Part shown: positions 35,225-43,922 of the stretch, piece after piece
Numbering within the stretch: position 1 is the first letter of the stretch
Layout of the letters: each line of letters starts with the position of its first letter
NCBI RefSeq assembly: GCF_021227995.1
Contig: NZ_CP089301.1
Coordinates: 62,001 to 126,000 of the forward strand
Length of the DNA stretch: 64,000 nt
Source: Novosphingobium kaempferiae
Lineage (GTDB): Bacteria; Pseudomonadota; Alphaproteobacteria; Sphingomonadales; Sphingomonadaceae
Direction: 5' to 3'
Program-made: the position numbers and the translations under genes
The notes under the pieces: model-generated
Database searches by the model: none
What the model was told of the DNA's origin: nothing
The model's input: the letters and a program-made list of their open reading frames with translations, nothing else

Positions 35225-35862
35225 TGACTGCTCCCAAGAAGAAGAGTTCCTGGCTCAACCTCGTCGTCGATTTCGGGCCGCTGCTCGTCTTCTTCCTCGC
35301 CTACCGCCACTACGCGCCCGATGGCGAGGGCAACCCGCTCGGCACCGTCGCCGCCGTCATCAAGGGCACCGTGGCGTTCATGATCGCGACCATCGCCGCG
35401 CTGATCGTATCGAAGTGGCGGCTCGGGCACATCTCGCCGATGCTGTGGCTGACGACCGTGCTGATCCTCGGCTTCGGGGCGCTGACGGTCATCTTCCACG
35501 ATCCGCTGTGGATCCAGATCAAGCCGACGGCGGTCTACCTGATGTTCTCGGGCGTGCTGTTCTTCGGCCTGTGGCGCGGCAAGGCGATGCTCAAGTACCT
35601 CCTCCAGTCCGCGTTCGAGGGGCTGGACGAGGAAGGCTGGATGATCCTGTCGCGCAACTGGGCGTGGTTCTTCCTCGCGCTGGCGGTGCTGAACACGGCG
35701 CTGGTCTACACCGTCAGCTTCGACACCTGGCTTCAGGCGAAGCTCTGGGGCTTCACGGTGCTGTCGTTCGTCTTCACCTTCTCGCAGCTGCCGATGGTCC
35801 TGCGCCACGGCATGGGCGAGAGCGGCAAGAACGAAGTGATCGAGAACCTGCCGCACGACTGA
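35224..35862 (+). CDS. yciB: YciB/IspZ family septation-associated inner-membrane protein
   Basis: This 212-residue protein has five to six membrane helices. The opening NLVVDFGPLLVFFLAY and the NWAWFFLALAVLNTALVYTV segment match YciB (also called septation protein A/IspZ), implicated in envelope integrity and cell division. ATG 35224 shares one base with the ftsY stop; GTG 35221 is an alternative one codon earlier. Position after ftsY is common in sphingomonads. Confidence 0.92.
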   Translation: MTAPKKKSSWLNLVVDFGPLLVFFLAYRHYAPDGEGNPLGTVAAVIKGTVAFMIATIAALIVSKWRLGHISPMLWLTTVLILGFGALTVIFHDPLWIQIKPTAVYLMFSGVLFFGLWRGKAMLKYLLQSAFEGLDEEGWMILSRNWAWFFLALAVLNTALVYTVSFDTWLQAKLWGFTVLSFVFTFSQLPMVLRHGMGESGKNEVIENLPHD

Positions 35863-35915
35863 TACCGAACGCCTGCGGTAGAGACACGGCCGCCACAGGC
35901 TGCGCTGGGGGGCGC

Positions 35916-36704
35916 ATGGCAGACGCAGGCACCATCATCGTCGTCGGGCGAACCGACCGCTCGCGCGAATCCGACGCCATCCGGCGCATCCTGTTGCGAC
36001 TGGAGGCCGAGGGATACCGGCTGCACTGGTTCGAATCGGACTACATCCGTTCCTACGACCGCATGACCACGACGATCGCGCGCAGATGGCCGTCGCTGGC
36101 GACGTGGGGGGTGAACGACACTCTGGTCCGACGCCTCGCGCGAGTGACGCTGCGGCTGGCGATGATCGCGGGCGACGCCCACCGCTTCGACCATCTCTAT
36201 GTTCGGCTGTTCGGCCAGCCCGCCAACAACGCGCGCCAGTTGCGGATGCTTCTGGATGCAACGCCCGAGGGTGAAGTGCATTTCGTCACCCATTCTGCCG
36301 GCGGCATTTCCGTCACGCGCATAGCGGACCATCCCAGCGTGGCCCGCATCGCCTGCTTCGGTTATCCGTTCCAGCGTCCCGGCAATCGGCCTGAGGCCTT
36401 CCGGACGGCGCACCTGCCGTCGGTCGGCAAACCGCTGATGATCGTGCAAGGCGACACTGACCCCTACGGCTCCGATCCGGCCGAGTTCCGGCGACACCTG
36501 CCCCGCGATGCGCAGGTAATTTCGCTCGCCTGCGATCACGACTGCGATGGCCTGTCGCACGATGAGTTCGAGCGCGCATGGGCGGCCGTGGCGGGGTTTC
36601 TGCGGCACGCCTGCGAACCGGCATCAGCGAACGGCGCGGGCTCGGAAGTCGGGCCACCCCAGCATGCTTTCCTACACGGCGGAGCTTGCGATATCTCAGG
36701 GTGA
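35916..36704 (+). CDS. Alpha/beta hydrolase, small-hydrolase type
   Basis: This encodes 262 residues. FVTHSAGGISV carries the nucleophile Ser in an H-S-A-G-G elbow, MIVQGDTDPYGSD would supply the catalytic Asp, and LACDHDCDGL the His. The order and spacing fit a dienelactone-hydrolase/thioesterase-like fold, but the substrate is unknown. The first 120 residues are longer and more basic than usual. GGGGGGC precedes ATG 35916. The last 30 residues are low in conservation character and may be extra. Confidence 0.75.
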   Translation: MADAGTIIVVGRTDRSRESDAIRRILLRLEAEGYRLHWFESDYIRSYDRMTTTIARRWPSLATWGVNDTLVRRLARVTLRLAMIAGDAHRFDHLYVRLFGQPANNARQLRMLLDATPEGEVHFVTHSAGGISVTRIADHPSVARIACFGYPFQRPGNRPEAFRTAHLPSVGKPLMIVQGDTDPYGSDPAEFRRHLPRDAQVISLACDHDCDGLSHDEFERAWAAVAGFLRHACEPASANGAGSEVGPPQHAFLHGGACDISG

Positions 36705-37010
36705 TGCCTTCGAACGCCGCCCTTTTTGTAGCTACACCCGCCCCGCCCCCGGGACTGCAAGGCGACACACGTGCCGCGCACAAAGCGACACTGTGCGCGC
36801 GCAAGATGACGCCCTCTCCTCACAAGGAGACACTTTTCACGCCGAATGTGTCGCCTTGCACCTCGAAGGCAGCCCAAGGCGACCGGTTTCCCCTCTGGAC
36901 CGTGTAAACCGTGTAAACCTGTCGCCTTGCCTCGGCGGACGGCGGGCAACAAAAAAGCCCCCGTCGCAAGGACGGAGGCTTCTTGATACCACCCGCTTGG
37001 GGTCGGAAGA
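36705..37010. other. Intergenic region with clustered short repeats
   Basis: No gene is seen. Within 36757-36930 the word CAAGGCGACAC or close variants occurs four times on the plus strand (36757, 36780, 36821, 36875) and twice on the minus strand (36848 and 36919 as GTGTCGCCTTG/CTGTCGCCTTG). A tandem GTGTAAACC pair sits at 36902-36919. The right end holds the ATP synthase operon terminator. Confidence 0.7.
36951..36982 (-). terminator. Intrinsic terminator of the F0 ATP synthase operon
   Basis: On the minus strand GCCTCCGTC pairs with GACGGGGGC over CTTGC and is followed by TTTTTTG. It lies 28 bases beyond the atpF stop. Strong stem and a clean T-run. Confidence 0.9.
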
Positions 37011-37595
37011 TCAGATCCCGGCGATCGCCTGGTCGACCAGCGCCTTGTCGGCAACGGCCGAGTGGTTGGCGGCGATCAGGCCCTTTGCGGCGGCGGCAGC
37101 GGCAGCGGCAGCCTGGTTGCGCAGGTCGGTCACGGCGGCGAGTTCGGCCGCTGCGATCTTGTCCTGCGCCATCTTCTCACGACGGGCGATGACTTCGGCG
37201 GTGTCCGCTTCGGCCTTCGCGACGATCGCTTCGGCTTCGTGACGGGCGTGCTCGAGCATCGAGGCCGCGTCCTTCTCGGCGTTGGCGATCTTGTCCGCGT
37301 ACTCCTTGCGGAGCGCTTCGGCTTCGGCGCGCAGCGACTTGGCTTCGGCGAGCTGCGCCTTGATCTCGGCGATCTTGGCGTCGAGGCCCTTGCCGATCAT
37401 CTTCGGCACGCCCTTCCACGCGAGGATCGCGAGGAGCACGATCATCGACGCGCTGACCACCGCGACCGGCGGCGCGAAGCCGAGGAACAGCGGTTCGGCG
37501 TGATGCTCGGTCGAAGCGTGAGTGCCTTCGGCGCCGGTCACTTCGGCCGCTTCGTGGTCGAGGCCGTGCTCTACGGTGGCGTTGGTATCAGCCAT
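37011..37595 (-). CDS. atpF: ATP synthase F0 subunit b
   Basis: This 194-residue peripheral-stalk subunit has one membrane helix (about 42-62, VAVVSASMIVLLAILAW) and a long Ala/Glu/Lys-rich coiled coil to the C-terminus. The 35-residue N-terminal extension is acidic and His-rich (EHGLDHEAAEV, THASTEHHAE). It overlaps the b' gene by 8 bases and is last in the operon. Two distinct b subunits are typical of alphaproteobacteria. Confidence 0.95.
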   Translation of the reverse strand: MADTNATVEHGLDHEAAEVTGAEGTHASTEHHAEPLFLGFAPPVAVVSASMIVLLAILAWKGVPKMIGKGLDAKIAEIKAQLAEAKSLRAEAEALRKEYADKIANAEKDAASMLEHARHEAEAIVAKAEADTAEVIARREKMAQDKIAAAELAAVTDLRNQAAAAAAAAAKGLIAANHSAVADKALVDQAIAGI

Positions 37596-38082
37596 GGACC
37601 AGGTTCTCCTTCACGGCGCCGCGCACGGCAGCGTCGTCGAGCGAGAGGCCGGCGATGCGGCTGACGATGTCGCGGGTCGCCTCTGCGGCAACACCCTCGA
37701 TGTCGTCGGCAGCGGCGCGACGGGCCTCGGCGATGCGGGTCTCGGCACCGGCGAGCGTGGCGTCGATGGCGGCCTGGGCGACGGCGAGGCGCTGCGCGGT
37801 TGCGGCAGCGGCACGGCCACGTGCTTCGGCGATCGTGCCCTGCGCCTCGGCGCGGTTGGCATTCTCACGGGTGCGCCAGGAAGCCTCCTCGGCATCGGCC
37901 TGGGCACGAGCGGCTTCGGCTGCCTTGAGGTCGGCGGCGATCTGGTTGTCACGGCTGGCGACGGTGTCCATCACCTTCGGCACCATGCCCCGCCCGACGA
38001 CGAAGAAGGTGATCCCGAAGAAGATCAGCAGCCAGAAGATCTGGCTGGAGTAGAACTCGCCTAGCTGAGCGATCTGAGGCAT
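37588..38082 (-). CDS. ATP synthase F0 subunit b'
   Basis: This 164-residue second b-type subunit has an N-terminal helix (FYSSQIFWLLIFFGITFFVV) followed directly by a coiled coil rich in Ala, Glu and Arg. The PQIAQLGEFYSSQIFWL opening is the usual b' (AtpG/AtpF2) start. It would heterodimerise with subunit b. About 100 bases separate it from atpE. Confidence 0.95.
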   Translation of the reverse strand: MPQIAQLGEFYSSQIFWLLIFFGITFFVVGRGMVPKVMDTVASRDNQIAADLKAAEAARAQADAEEASWRTRENANRAEAQGTIAEARGRAAAATAQRLAVAQAAIDATLAGAETRIAEARRAAADDIEGVAAEATRDIVSRIAGLSLDDAAVRGAVKENLVHG

Positions 38083-38185
38083 GGGTTCAGCCCTGTCTCG
38101 AGGTAGCCGGAAAAATCTTGAAGCCGAAATCCCGGCCGCCGACCAAAGGGTTCAGGCGGCCGGAAATCCGGTCAAACGCGTGCGA

Positions 38186-38410
38186 TCAGGCGAAGATCAG
38201 CAGCGCGGCAATGACGAACGACAGCAGGCCGAGAAGCTCTGCACCGGCGAAGCCGATGAACAGGCGGCCCTGCTGGGCGTCAGCGGCGCCCGGGTTGCGC
38301 AGCGCGCCTTCGAGGAACTTGGCGAAAACGTTGCCCACGCCGATCGAGGCGAGACCAGCGCCGATAGCGGCGAAACCAGCACCGAGCAGCTTTGCAGCTT
38401 CTGCGTCCAT
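38186..38410 (-). CDS. atpE: ATP synthase F0 subunit c
   Basis: This 74-residue two-helix proteolipid forms the rotor ring. The proton-binding acid is Glu58 in IGFAGAELLGLL, and the polar loop RNPGAADAQQG contacts the central stalk. No sodium-binding signature is evident, so a proton-driven ring is inferred. Lies between atpB and b'. Confidence 0.97.
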   Translation of the reverse strand: MDAEAAKLLGAGFAAIGAGLASIGVGNVFAKFLEGALRNPGAADAQQGRLFIGFAGAELLGLLSFVIAALLIFA

Positions 38411-38449
38411 TTCAAAAACTCCCTTTGGTAAACCTGAGTGGCGGTAAGA

Positions 38450-39232
38450 TCAGTGAAGGTTCTCGGCGTCGTTGAGATAGACGCAGGTGAGAAGAGCGAA
38501 AACGTAGGCCTGGATGCCAGCGACCAGCAATTCCAGCGCGCAGATGCCGACCATCAGCACGAAGCTGGGCAGGCCTGCGATCACGAACAGCGCCGGACCG
38601 GCGTTGCCGCCCGAGATCACGAAGCTCGACAGCACTTCCAGCAGCACGTGGCCGGCCATCATGGCGACGAACAGTCGCAGGCCGAGGCTGAACGGACGCA
38701 CCAGGAACGAGATCAGCTCGACCACGAAGATGATCGGGATCATCGGCACCGGCGTACCGTGCGGCACGAACAGCGAGAAGAAATGCAGCTTGTGCTTCGC
38801 GAAGCCGACGATCAGCACGATGCCGAACGACAGCACGGCAAGGACGCCGGTGGCCGAGAAGTGGCTGGTGAAGGTGAAGGCGTGAACGCCGATCACACCC
38901 AGCGGCATCAGGCCGAGGAAGTTCGCGAAGAGAATGAACATGAACAGCGAGAAGATGTACGGAACGTACTTCTTGCCTGCCTTGCCCACGTTCGCGGCCA
39001 GCATGCCGTCGATGAAGCCGGTGAAGGTCTCCACCGCCATCTGCCAGCGACCGGGCACGAGCTGGCGCTTCATGCCGCCCGCAACGAACACGATCAGCGC
39101 GAGGGTGGCGATGGCCATCCACAGCGCGCTGTTGGTGAAGGCGATATTGTAACCGGCAATGTTCCAGTCCGCGCCCGCCAGCTTCTCGAGCTGGAACTGG
39201 TGCATCGGATCGAGCTTCGCTTCGGCTGCCAC
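38450..39232 (-). CDS. atpB: ATP synthase F0 subunit a
   Basis: This 260-residue membrane stator subunit forms the proton half-channels. The essential Arg is at about 186 in RPFSLGLRLFVAMMAGH; conserved segments PYIFSLFMFILFANFLGLMP and FVVELISFLVRP are present. Follows the AtpI gene by 54 bases. The F1 genes are not in the window, as is normal where F0 and F1 operons are separate. Confidence 0.97.
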   Translation of the reverse strand: MAAEAKLDPMHQFQLEKLAGADWNIAGYNIAFTNSALWMAIATLALIVFVAGGMKRQLVPGRWQMAVETFTGFIDGMLAANVGKAGKKYVPYIFSLFMFILFANFLGLMPLGVIGVHAFTFTSHFSATGVLAVLSFGIVLIVGFAKHKLHFFSLFVPHGTPVPMIPIIFVVELISFLVRPFSLGLRLFVAMMAGHVLLEVLSSFVISGGNAGPALFVIAGLPSFVLMVGICALELLVAGIQAYVFALLTCVYLNDAENLH

Positions 39233-39286
39233 GCGATTACCCCTGTCGCCTATTGAACGACAGCGCCCCTCTCCCCATTTCGCGGG

Positions 39287-39607
39287 TCAGTCGGAGCGCT
39301 GGTTCGAAATCCGTATTATGTTCCTGAAGGCAATGCCAATTCCCACGAACAGCATCACCATCAGACCCCAGGGCGATGTTCCTGCAAAGTGGTCTATCAA
39401 CCACCCGAGGAACAGGCCGCCCGCAAGTCCCCCCAGCAGTTCCGAAAGCACCCGGTTGCCCATGCGGTAACTCGCATCGGTTTCCGTGCCGGCCTTCGGG
39501 CGGTTGCGCTGCTCCTCACGCTCGCGAACGGCTTTCAGCCTTTCGTCGAGCGAATCGATGCGTGCATCCTCGCCAACAGGGTCTTGGGCGGACGGTTCGT
39601 CAGTCAT
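39287..39607 (-). CDS. atpI: AtpI/AtpZ family F0 assembly protein
   Basis: This 106-residue protein has a charged N-terminal half followed by two membrane helices (LSELLGGLAGGLFLGWLID and GLMVMLFVGIGIAFRNI). It matches AtpI-type proteins encoded first in alphaproteobacterial F0 operons, thought to aid c-ring assembly. ATG 39607 has GGAGGA upstream and is preferred over the longer frame. The promoter should lie in 39608-39941. Confidence 0.9.
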   Translation of the reverse strand: MTDEPSAQDPVGEDARIDSLDERLKAVREREEQRNRPKAGTETDASYRMGNRVLSELLGGLAGGLFLGWLIDHFAGTSPWGLMVMLFVGIGIAFRNIIRISNQRSD

Positions 39608-39941
39608 GTCGTGCTCCTCCTCACGATGACAGGAACGCAACATAGACAAGACGGCTGCCCGCCAAGAGCGCCGCCCCCTTAGGGTGGGGCTTATCCCGAG
39701 TCAACCGGGGCAGGCCCCGCTTCGGCCGCGTTGTTGACAGGAGACGCGCCCAAGATGTGGCCGGGGCGAAGAAGAACGCGCATGCCCGAGCCAATACCGC
39801 AATGGCGATACGCCCGTAAGAGGCGCGAAAAAGGCCGGAAAAGCGAACCCGCTTCCGGCCTTTTCTTGATTCGTCATCCGGGTTCCGGACTTGTTGAGCG
39901 GAGCTGACCTAGTACTTTTGGCCGCCCGTCCGTTCATCGCT
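39608..39941. other. Intergenic region upstream of the F0 operon
   Basis: These 334 bases contain no convincing gene. The operon promoter must be near the right of atpI, but no unambiguous -35/-10 pair is visible. A palindromic terminator-like element at 39829-39866 serves the genes reading in from the right. The remainder shows nothing I can name. Confidence 0.5.
39829..39866 (-). terminator. Bidirectional intrinsic terminator after ydbL
   Basis: GGCCGGAA and TTCCGGCC flank an AGCG..CGCT inner stem, with A-rich bases on the left and TTTTCTT on the right, so it could work in either direction. It lies about 75 bases past the ydbL stop on the minus strand. Confidence 0.8.
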
Positions 39942-40331
39942 TCAGGGGCAGCGCGGATCGAGTTCCGGATCGCCGCCGCCGCGCGTCTTCCACGAGCCGT
40001 CGAGGCCCTGGTACTTCTCGCCCGGCTTGGTGTCGCGGATCAGCTTGCACCCGGTGGTGAAGGCGTATTCCTCGATCGTGCTCTTGCCTGCGGCGGCCGT
40101 GGTGTAGACCGAGCGGCGCTTGTTGTTGATGTCGCGCACCATCGCCGAGATGTCCGCACCGCCGCCGATCGCACCGAGGTAGCCATCACGCTGCTCGCCG
40201 ACCTGCCCGGCCGCGCGTGCCGCCGCGTATTCCGGGGTGCGCTGCGCCTGCGCAGTCGAAACGCCCGCAACGGCGACAACCATGGCGACTGCGACGCCGA
40301 TGAACCGCCCGGTGAAACCAATGCCCGTCAT
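39942..40331 (-). CDS. ydbL: YdbL family (DUF1318) periplasmic protein
   Basis: This 129-residue protein has a signal peptide (TGRFIGVAVAMVVAVAGVS, then TAQA) and the DUF1318 region where EYAAARAAGQVGEQRDGYLG is the recognisable part. It ends with an extended tail not usual in E. coli YdbL (CKLIRDTKPGEKYQGLDGSW). The start shares one base with the ynbE stop (TGATG). In E. coli YdbL modulates the YdbH-YnbE intermembrane lipid bridge. Confidence 0.88.
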   Translation of the reverse strand: MTGIGFTGRFIGVAVAMVVAVAGVSTAQAQRTPEYAAARAAGQVGEQRDGYLGAIGGGADISAMVRDINNKRRSVYTTAAAGKSTIEEYAFTTGCKLIRDTKPGEKYQGLDGSWKTRGGGDPELDPRCP

Positions 40332-40624
40332 CAGAATATGCCCTCGTTCTGCTCCACCGTCTTGGCCGCATCGGCCGCGAGGCGGTAGACCACTTCCTGC
40401 CGGATGTTGATGTTGAGTTCGATCACGATCGGCTTGTCCGGTGCTGCAACCTGAATGCAGCCCCCGAGGCCGAACGCGACCGCCATCACCATCGCGGCCG
40501 ATACCATGACGCGAACGGCGCGCCCGCCGGACCATGCGCCAATCTGCTGCTCTGTCGAAGTCCCGTCGATCATCGCCGGGCTTGTTGCAGCCGGAAGGCT
40601 TCCGGTCAATTCCGAGGGCATCAT
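40331..40624 (-). CDS. ynbE: YnbE family lipoprotein
   Basis: The conserved part is the last 57 residues: a lipobox (AFGLGGC), then IQVAAPDKPIVIELNINIRQEV, as in the 61-residue YnbE of E. coli. ATG 40624 overlaps the ydbH stop (ATGA) but would put about 40 residues before the signal core; an internal ATG at 40507 or 40573 gives a normal lipoprotein, so the true start is uncertain. It would be the outer-membrane partner stacking on YdbH. Confidence 0.85.
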   Translation of the reverse strand: MMPSELTGSLPAATSPAMIDGTSTEQQIGAWSGGRAVRVMVSAAMVMAVAFGLGGCIQVAAPDKPIVIELNINIRQEVVYRLAADAAKTVEQNEGIF

Positions 40625-43600
40625 GGCTTTTTCTCGCTGACTGGAGGCTGAATAGCGCCAGATTGAGTTTTGGAGGGTTCTGAAGGCGGAGGCGCCGGAT
40701 TGAGCGTCGCATCCACCCGCGAACGGCTGCCGTCGCTGTTGACGAGGCCGAGCACGCGCGGGTCGGTCACGTAGGCCGGATCGTAGAGCGAGCGCATCGA
40801 GCCGAACAGGCTGAAGAACGGCGCCTTGAGATTGACGATGAAGCGGATCGGCAGCTTCGCGATCTGCTTCGTGATGAAGTTCTTGCTCGCGCCCTGCCCT
40901 TGGCTCAGTCCGTCGAAGCTGATGCGCGTCAGGATCTCGCCCGAGAGCGAGCCGCCGAGGCCGATCTCCATGTTCCTGTAGTTCACCGACTTGAGCGCAT
41001 CGAAGGCGAAGTTGCCCATCGCCGACAGGTCCTTGTACGTCAGCGCGCCGACGTAGGAGACATTGCCGCCCGGATCGCGCGAGCGCAGGAAGCCATTCTC
41101 GATCCGCCCGCCGTTCTCGTCGAAGATCAGCGGCATCTCGCCGTCGAAGATGCCGGTAGCGTTGATGTTCGTCAGTTCTAGATGCTGCACGAAGTCCGCA
41201 GCATCGAGGCCCGAGACGCGCAGCGTGTAGTAGCGCGTTTCTGCTGCGCCGATCTGCATCTTCGCGGGATCGAGCGTCAGCGTGCCACTCATGAACGGCC
41301 AGCTCGCGCCGTGGACGATGAGGTTGTAGTCCGGGCGCAACTCGTAGGAGAGCGTGCCGTCGGTGACCTCGATGCCCGGGTTCATGGAAGCGATGCGGAC
41401 GGACTGGTTCGGCGCGGTGACCATGCCGAGCAGGTCGGTGAACTCGATCTGCCCCGAAAGGCCGTGGACCGGGCCGAAGGCGGCGGCGAAATCCACGCCG
41501 TCGGTGCTGAAACGGCCCCGGCTGGTTACGCCCTTCTCGTTCCAGGCGATGCGCCCGGTACCGCGCACGACACCCTTGAGGTCGGACACCACGCCCAGCA
41601 CCAGCCGCGAGAGCGCATCGGGCTGGAGCTTCTGGTCGAACACGATGCCGTCGACCGCGAGGTCGGCACGCCCGCTGGCGTTCGAGAGGTCATGCTGGAT
41701 GTCGGCGCGCACGACCTCGCGGTCGCTCGTCGGCTCGCGCAGCAGGGCCTGTGCGGTGATCCGATTGTCGGCGAGGCGCAGCGTCGCGTCACGCGCGATC
41801 ATCGGCTGGAATCGCGCGACCGGCTGGCGGTCGACCAGCGTGAACCGCGCGCCCTCTATCGACGCGACGCCGCCCGCATAGCGCCAGCGTCCCGCAGCCT
41901 GCCGCATGTCGAGCGGCACGGCGGCGAGGCGGATATCGGCCTCGTCGAACGTGCCCGCGATGTCGTTGCCGATCTCGGCATCGAGGCGGCTGACGGTGAA
42001 ATGCGACGCGGTGTCCGCCGGTCCCAGCGCGACTTTGATCGCCCCGGCCTTGATGACGCCCGGCCTGCTGCCTCCCATGGCGAAGCCGACCGGACCGCTG
42101 GCGATGCGAATCGGCGTCTCGCCCAGGCGACCCGACAGGTCGAGCGCGGTCGCTCCGGCGGCGATCTGGAGATTGTCCGGCCGTCCCTCGACGATAGCCC
42201 CGCCACGCGACGGGCAAAGGGTGAGCTTGCGCCGGTCGATGCTGAGGCTGGAGAAGCTGAGGGCGTCGAAGGCAACGTCGGTGCAGCCCCGCCAGATCGC
42301 CAGCCGCCCGTCCGCTCCCCAGTGCCCGTCGAGCGGCAACAGCAGGTTCCTGGTGCTGCCTCCGGGCAGTTGGCCACTCATCAGTACCTGCCCGGTGGCG
42401 TTCAGTGTACCGTCAGTGCCCTGTTCCAGCGCGAGGCGCGGAACGCCGATCATGGCCGATCCAGCACGGTAATCCGCCATCGAGACGCGGAGGGCCAGGT
42501 GCCCGTCGTCACCCGTCTCCATACGCCCCCAGACCTGGGGCAAGCCCTGCCCGCCGGTCGTGAAGTTGCCGGTGACGCGCGGCATTTCGCGGCCCACCAG
42601 CGCCTGCACGCGCGACAATGCGAGCAACGACGCACCGCTGCCGCCACGCACGGAACCGCGGGTCACGACAAGGCTCAAGCCATCGGCGGACTTGCGCACG
42701 ATGAGGTTCGCGGCGAGCGAACTGCCGCGCATCTCCCGTGCCAGCCCCTGCCGCACCTGCGCCGCAATCGGCGCGCCCAGCGTCCCTACGGCAGCCTGCT
42801 GCGCCGAACGCAGCGCGCGGTCCACGGTATCGCCGATAGCGAGGTCCTTGCCCGCAAGATCGCCCTCGACATCGAACCGAGAAAGGCCGCCGGTCGAGCG
42901 CGCGCGCCCTTCGAAAGAGACCGAAGCCAGTCGCGCCTGCGGGGTTTCAAGCCCGCGCCCGGTCACGCGATAGGTCGCGTTGAGGGCCTGCTTGCGGTAA
43001 CTGAACCGCCCTTCCGCCGTGAGCCCCGCCAGCTTCTGCTCGTCGTAGCCGATGGCCCCAATCGACAGGCCAAGCTTGCCCTCGCCCCCGTCCAGCGCCT
43101 CATCGAGCGTGAGATCGAGTTGCACGCCCGCCTTCGCCAGCTTCAGCCGAGGATCGGCGCAGGACAGCCCGTCCGTCCTGACCGGACCGATGAAGCGCGG
43201 CTTCGCGGAGGAGGTAGTGAGCTTGCCGTAGAGCGTCGTGCGCCCGGCACGGCATCCGCCCGCCGCCAGTTGCGGCGAAATTGCTGCCAGTTCGCCCGAG
43301 AAACCGCCTCGCAAGGCGCCCTCGCCCGCCAGCTTCACCCCGACGCGGCCATGATCGCTGTCGATCAGCGCGCGCCCGTCGACCAGTTTGACGTCGAGGT
43401 CGGGCATCTCGAACGGCCCGCCCTTGCCCGAGAACAGCGCCTTGTCGAGGCTGCCGAAGCTCACCCTGCCGCCGCGGTAGGAACCATAGAGGCGCGGCTT
43501 GACGACGGTGATTCGCCCGATCCCCGGCAGGCCCCACGACAGCCGCGTCGCGACTCGCACCTCCGCGATGGTAAGGTCCGGCCGGTTCGGATCGCCGATG

Positions 43601-43869
43601 ACGAGGTTGCGGATCACCTGCTCGGCCGGGCCGATGCGCACGATCTCGTAGCGCGCGGGCAGGCCCAGCGAATCGAGCTGGCTCTGGATCAGGTTGTCAG
43701 CGATCTCCTTGCGGGAGAGCCAGGTCGCGCCGACGGCCACCACCAGAAGACCGCCCGCAACGAGCACGGGACCGCGCCAGCGTCGCCCACGCGCACCCGG
43801 GCCTCCGGGCCCTGCCACGTCGGTTTCCGTCCAATCACTCACGGGGGGCTGGTCGTGCTCTTGCGACAT
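40621..43869 (-). CDS. ydbH: YdbH family AsmA-like intermembrane lipid-transport protein
   Basis: This 1082-residue protein has one N-terminal inner-membrane helix (about 37-55, VLVAGGLLVVAVGATWL) followed by a very long beta-rich periplasmic region with repeated beta-strand patterns typical of AsmA/VPS13-like bridges. The C-terminal part (FVQHLELTNINATGIFDGEMPL, IRFIVNLKAPFFSLFGSMRSLYDPAYV) matches YdbH/DUF3971-type proteins. With YnbE and YdbL it forms the complete set shown in E. coli to support phospholipid traffic to the outer membrane. ATG 43869 chosen because MSQEHDQPPV leads into the membrane helix. Confidence 0.9.
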   Translation of the reverse strand: MSQEHDQPPVSDWTETDVAGPGGPGARGRRWRGPVLVAGGLLVVAVGATWLSRKEIADNLIQSQLDSLGLPARYEIVRIGPAEQVIRNLVIGDPNRPDLTIAEVRVATRLSWGLPGIGRITVVKPRLYGSYRGGRVSFGSLDKALFSGKGGPFEMPDLDVKLVDGRALIDSDHGRVGVKLAGEGALRGGFSGELAAISPQLAAGGCRAGRTTLYGKLTTSSAKPRFIGPVRTDGLSCADPRLKLAKAGVQLDLTLDEALDGGEGKLGLSIGAIGYDEQKLAGLTAEGRFSYRKQALNATYRVTGRGLETPQARLASVSFEGRARSTGGLSRFDVEGDLAGKDLAIGDTVDRALRSAQQAAVGTLGAPIAAQVRQGLAREMRGSSLAANLIVRKSADGLSLVVTRGSVRGGSGASLLALSRVQALVGREMPRVTGNFTTGGQGLPQVWGRMETGDDGHLALRVSMADYRAGSAMIGVPRLALEQGTDGTLNATGQVLMSGQLPGGSTRNLLLPLDGHWGADGRLAIWRGCTDVAFDALSFSSLSIDRRKLTLCPSRGGAIVEGRPDNLQIAAGATALDLSGRLGETPIRIASGPVGFAMGGSRPGVIKAGAIKVALGPADTASHFTVSRLDAEIGNDIAGTFDEADIRLAAVPLDMRQAAGRWRYAGGVASIEGARFTLVDRQPVARFQPMIARDATLRLADNRITAQALLREPTSDREVVRADIQHDLSNASGRADLAVDGIVFDQKLQPDALSRLVLGVVSDLKGVVRGTGRIAWNEKGVTSRGRFSTDGVDFAAAFGPVHGLSGQIEFTDLLGMVTAPNQSVRIASMNPGIEVTDGTLSYELRPDYNLIVHGASWPFMSGTLTLDPAKMQIGAAETRYYTLRVSGLDAADFVQHLELTNINATGIFDGEMPLIFDENGGRIENGFLRSRDPGGNVSYVGALTYKDLSAMGNFAFDALKSVNYRNMEIGLGGSLSGEILTRISFDGLSQGQGASKNFITKQIAKLPIRFIVNLKAPFFSLFGSMRSLYDPAYVTDPRVLGLVNSDGSRSRVDATLNPAPPPSEPSKTQSGAIQPPVSEKKP

Positions 43870-43922
43870 CAGATCGTTCACTTGCGCCGGGCACGCCGGA
43901 AAGGCAATTGTTTGTGCGTAAC

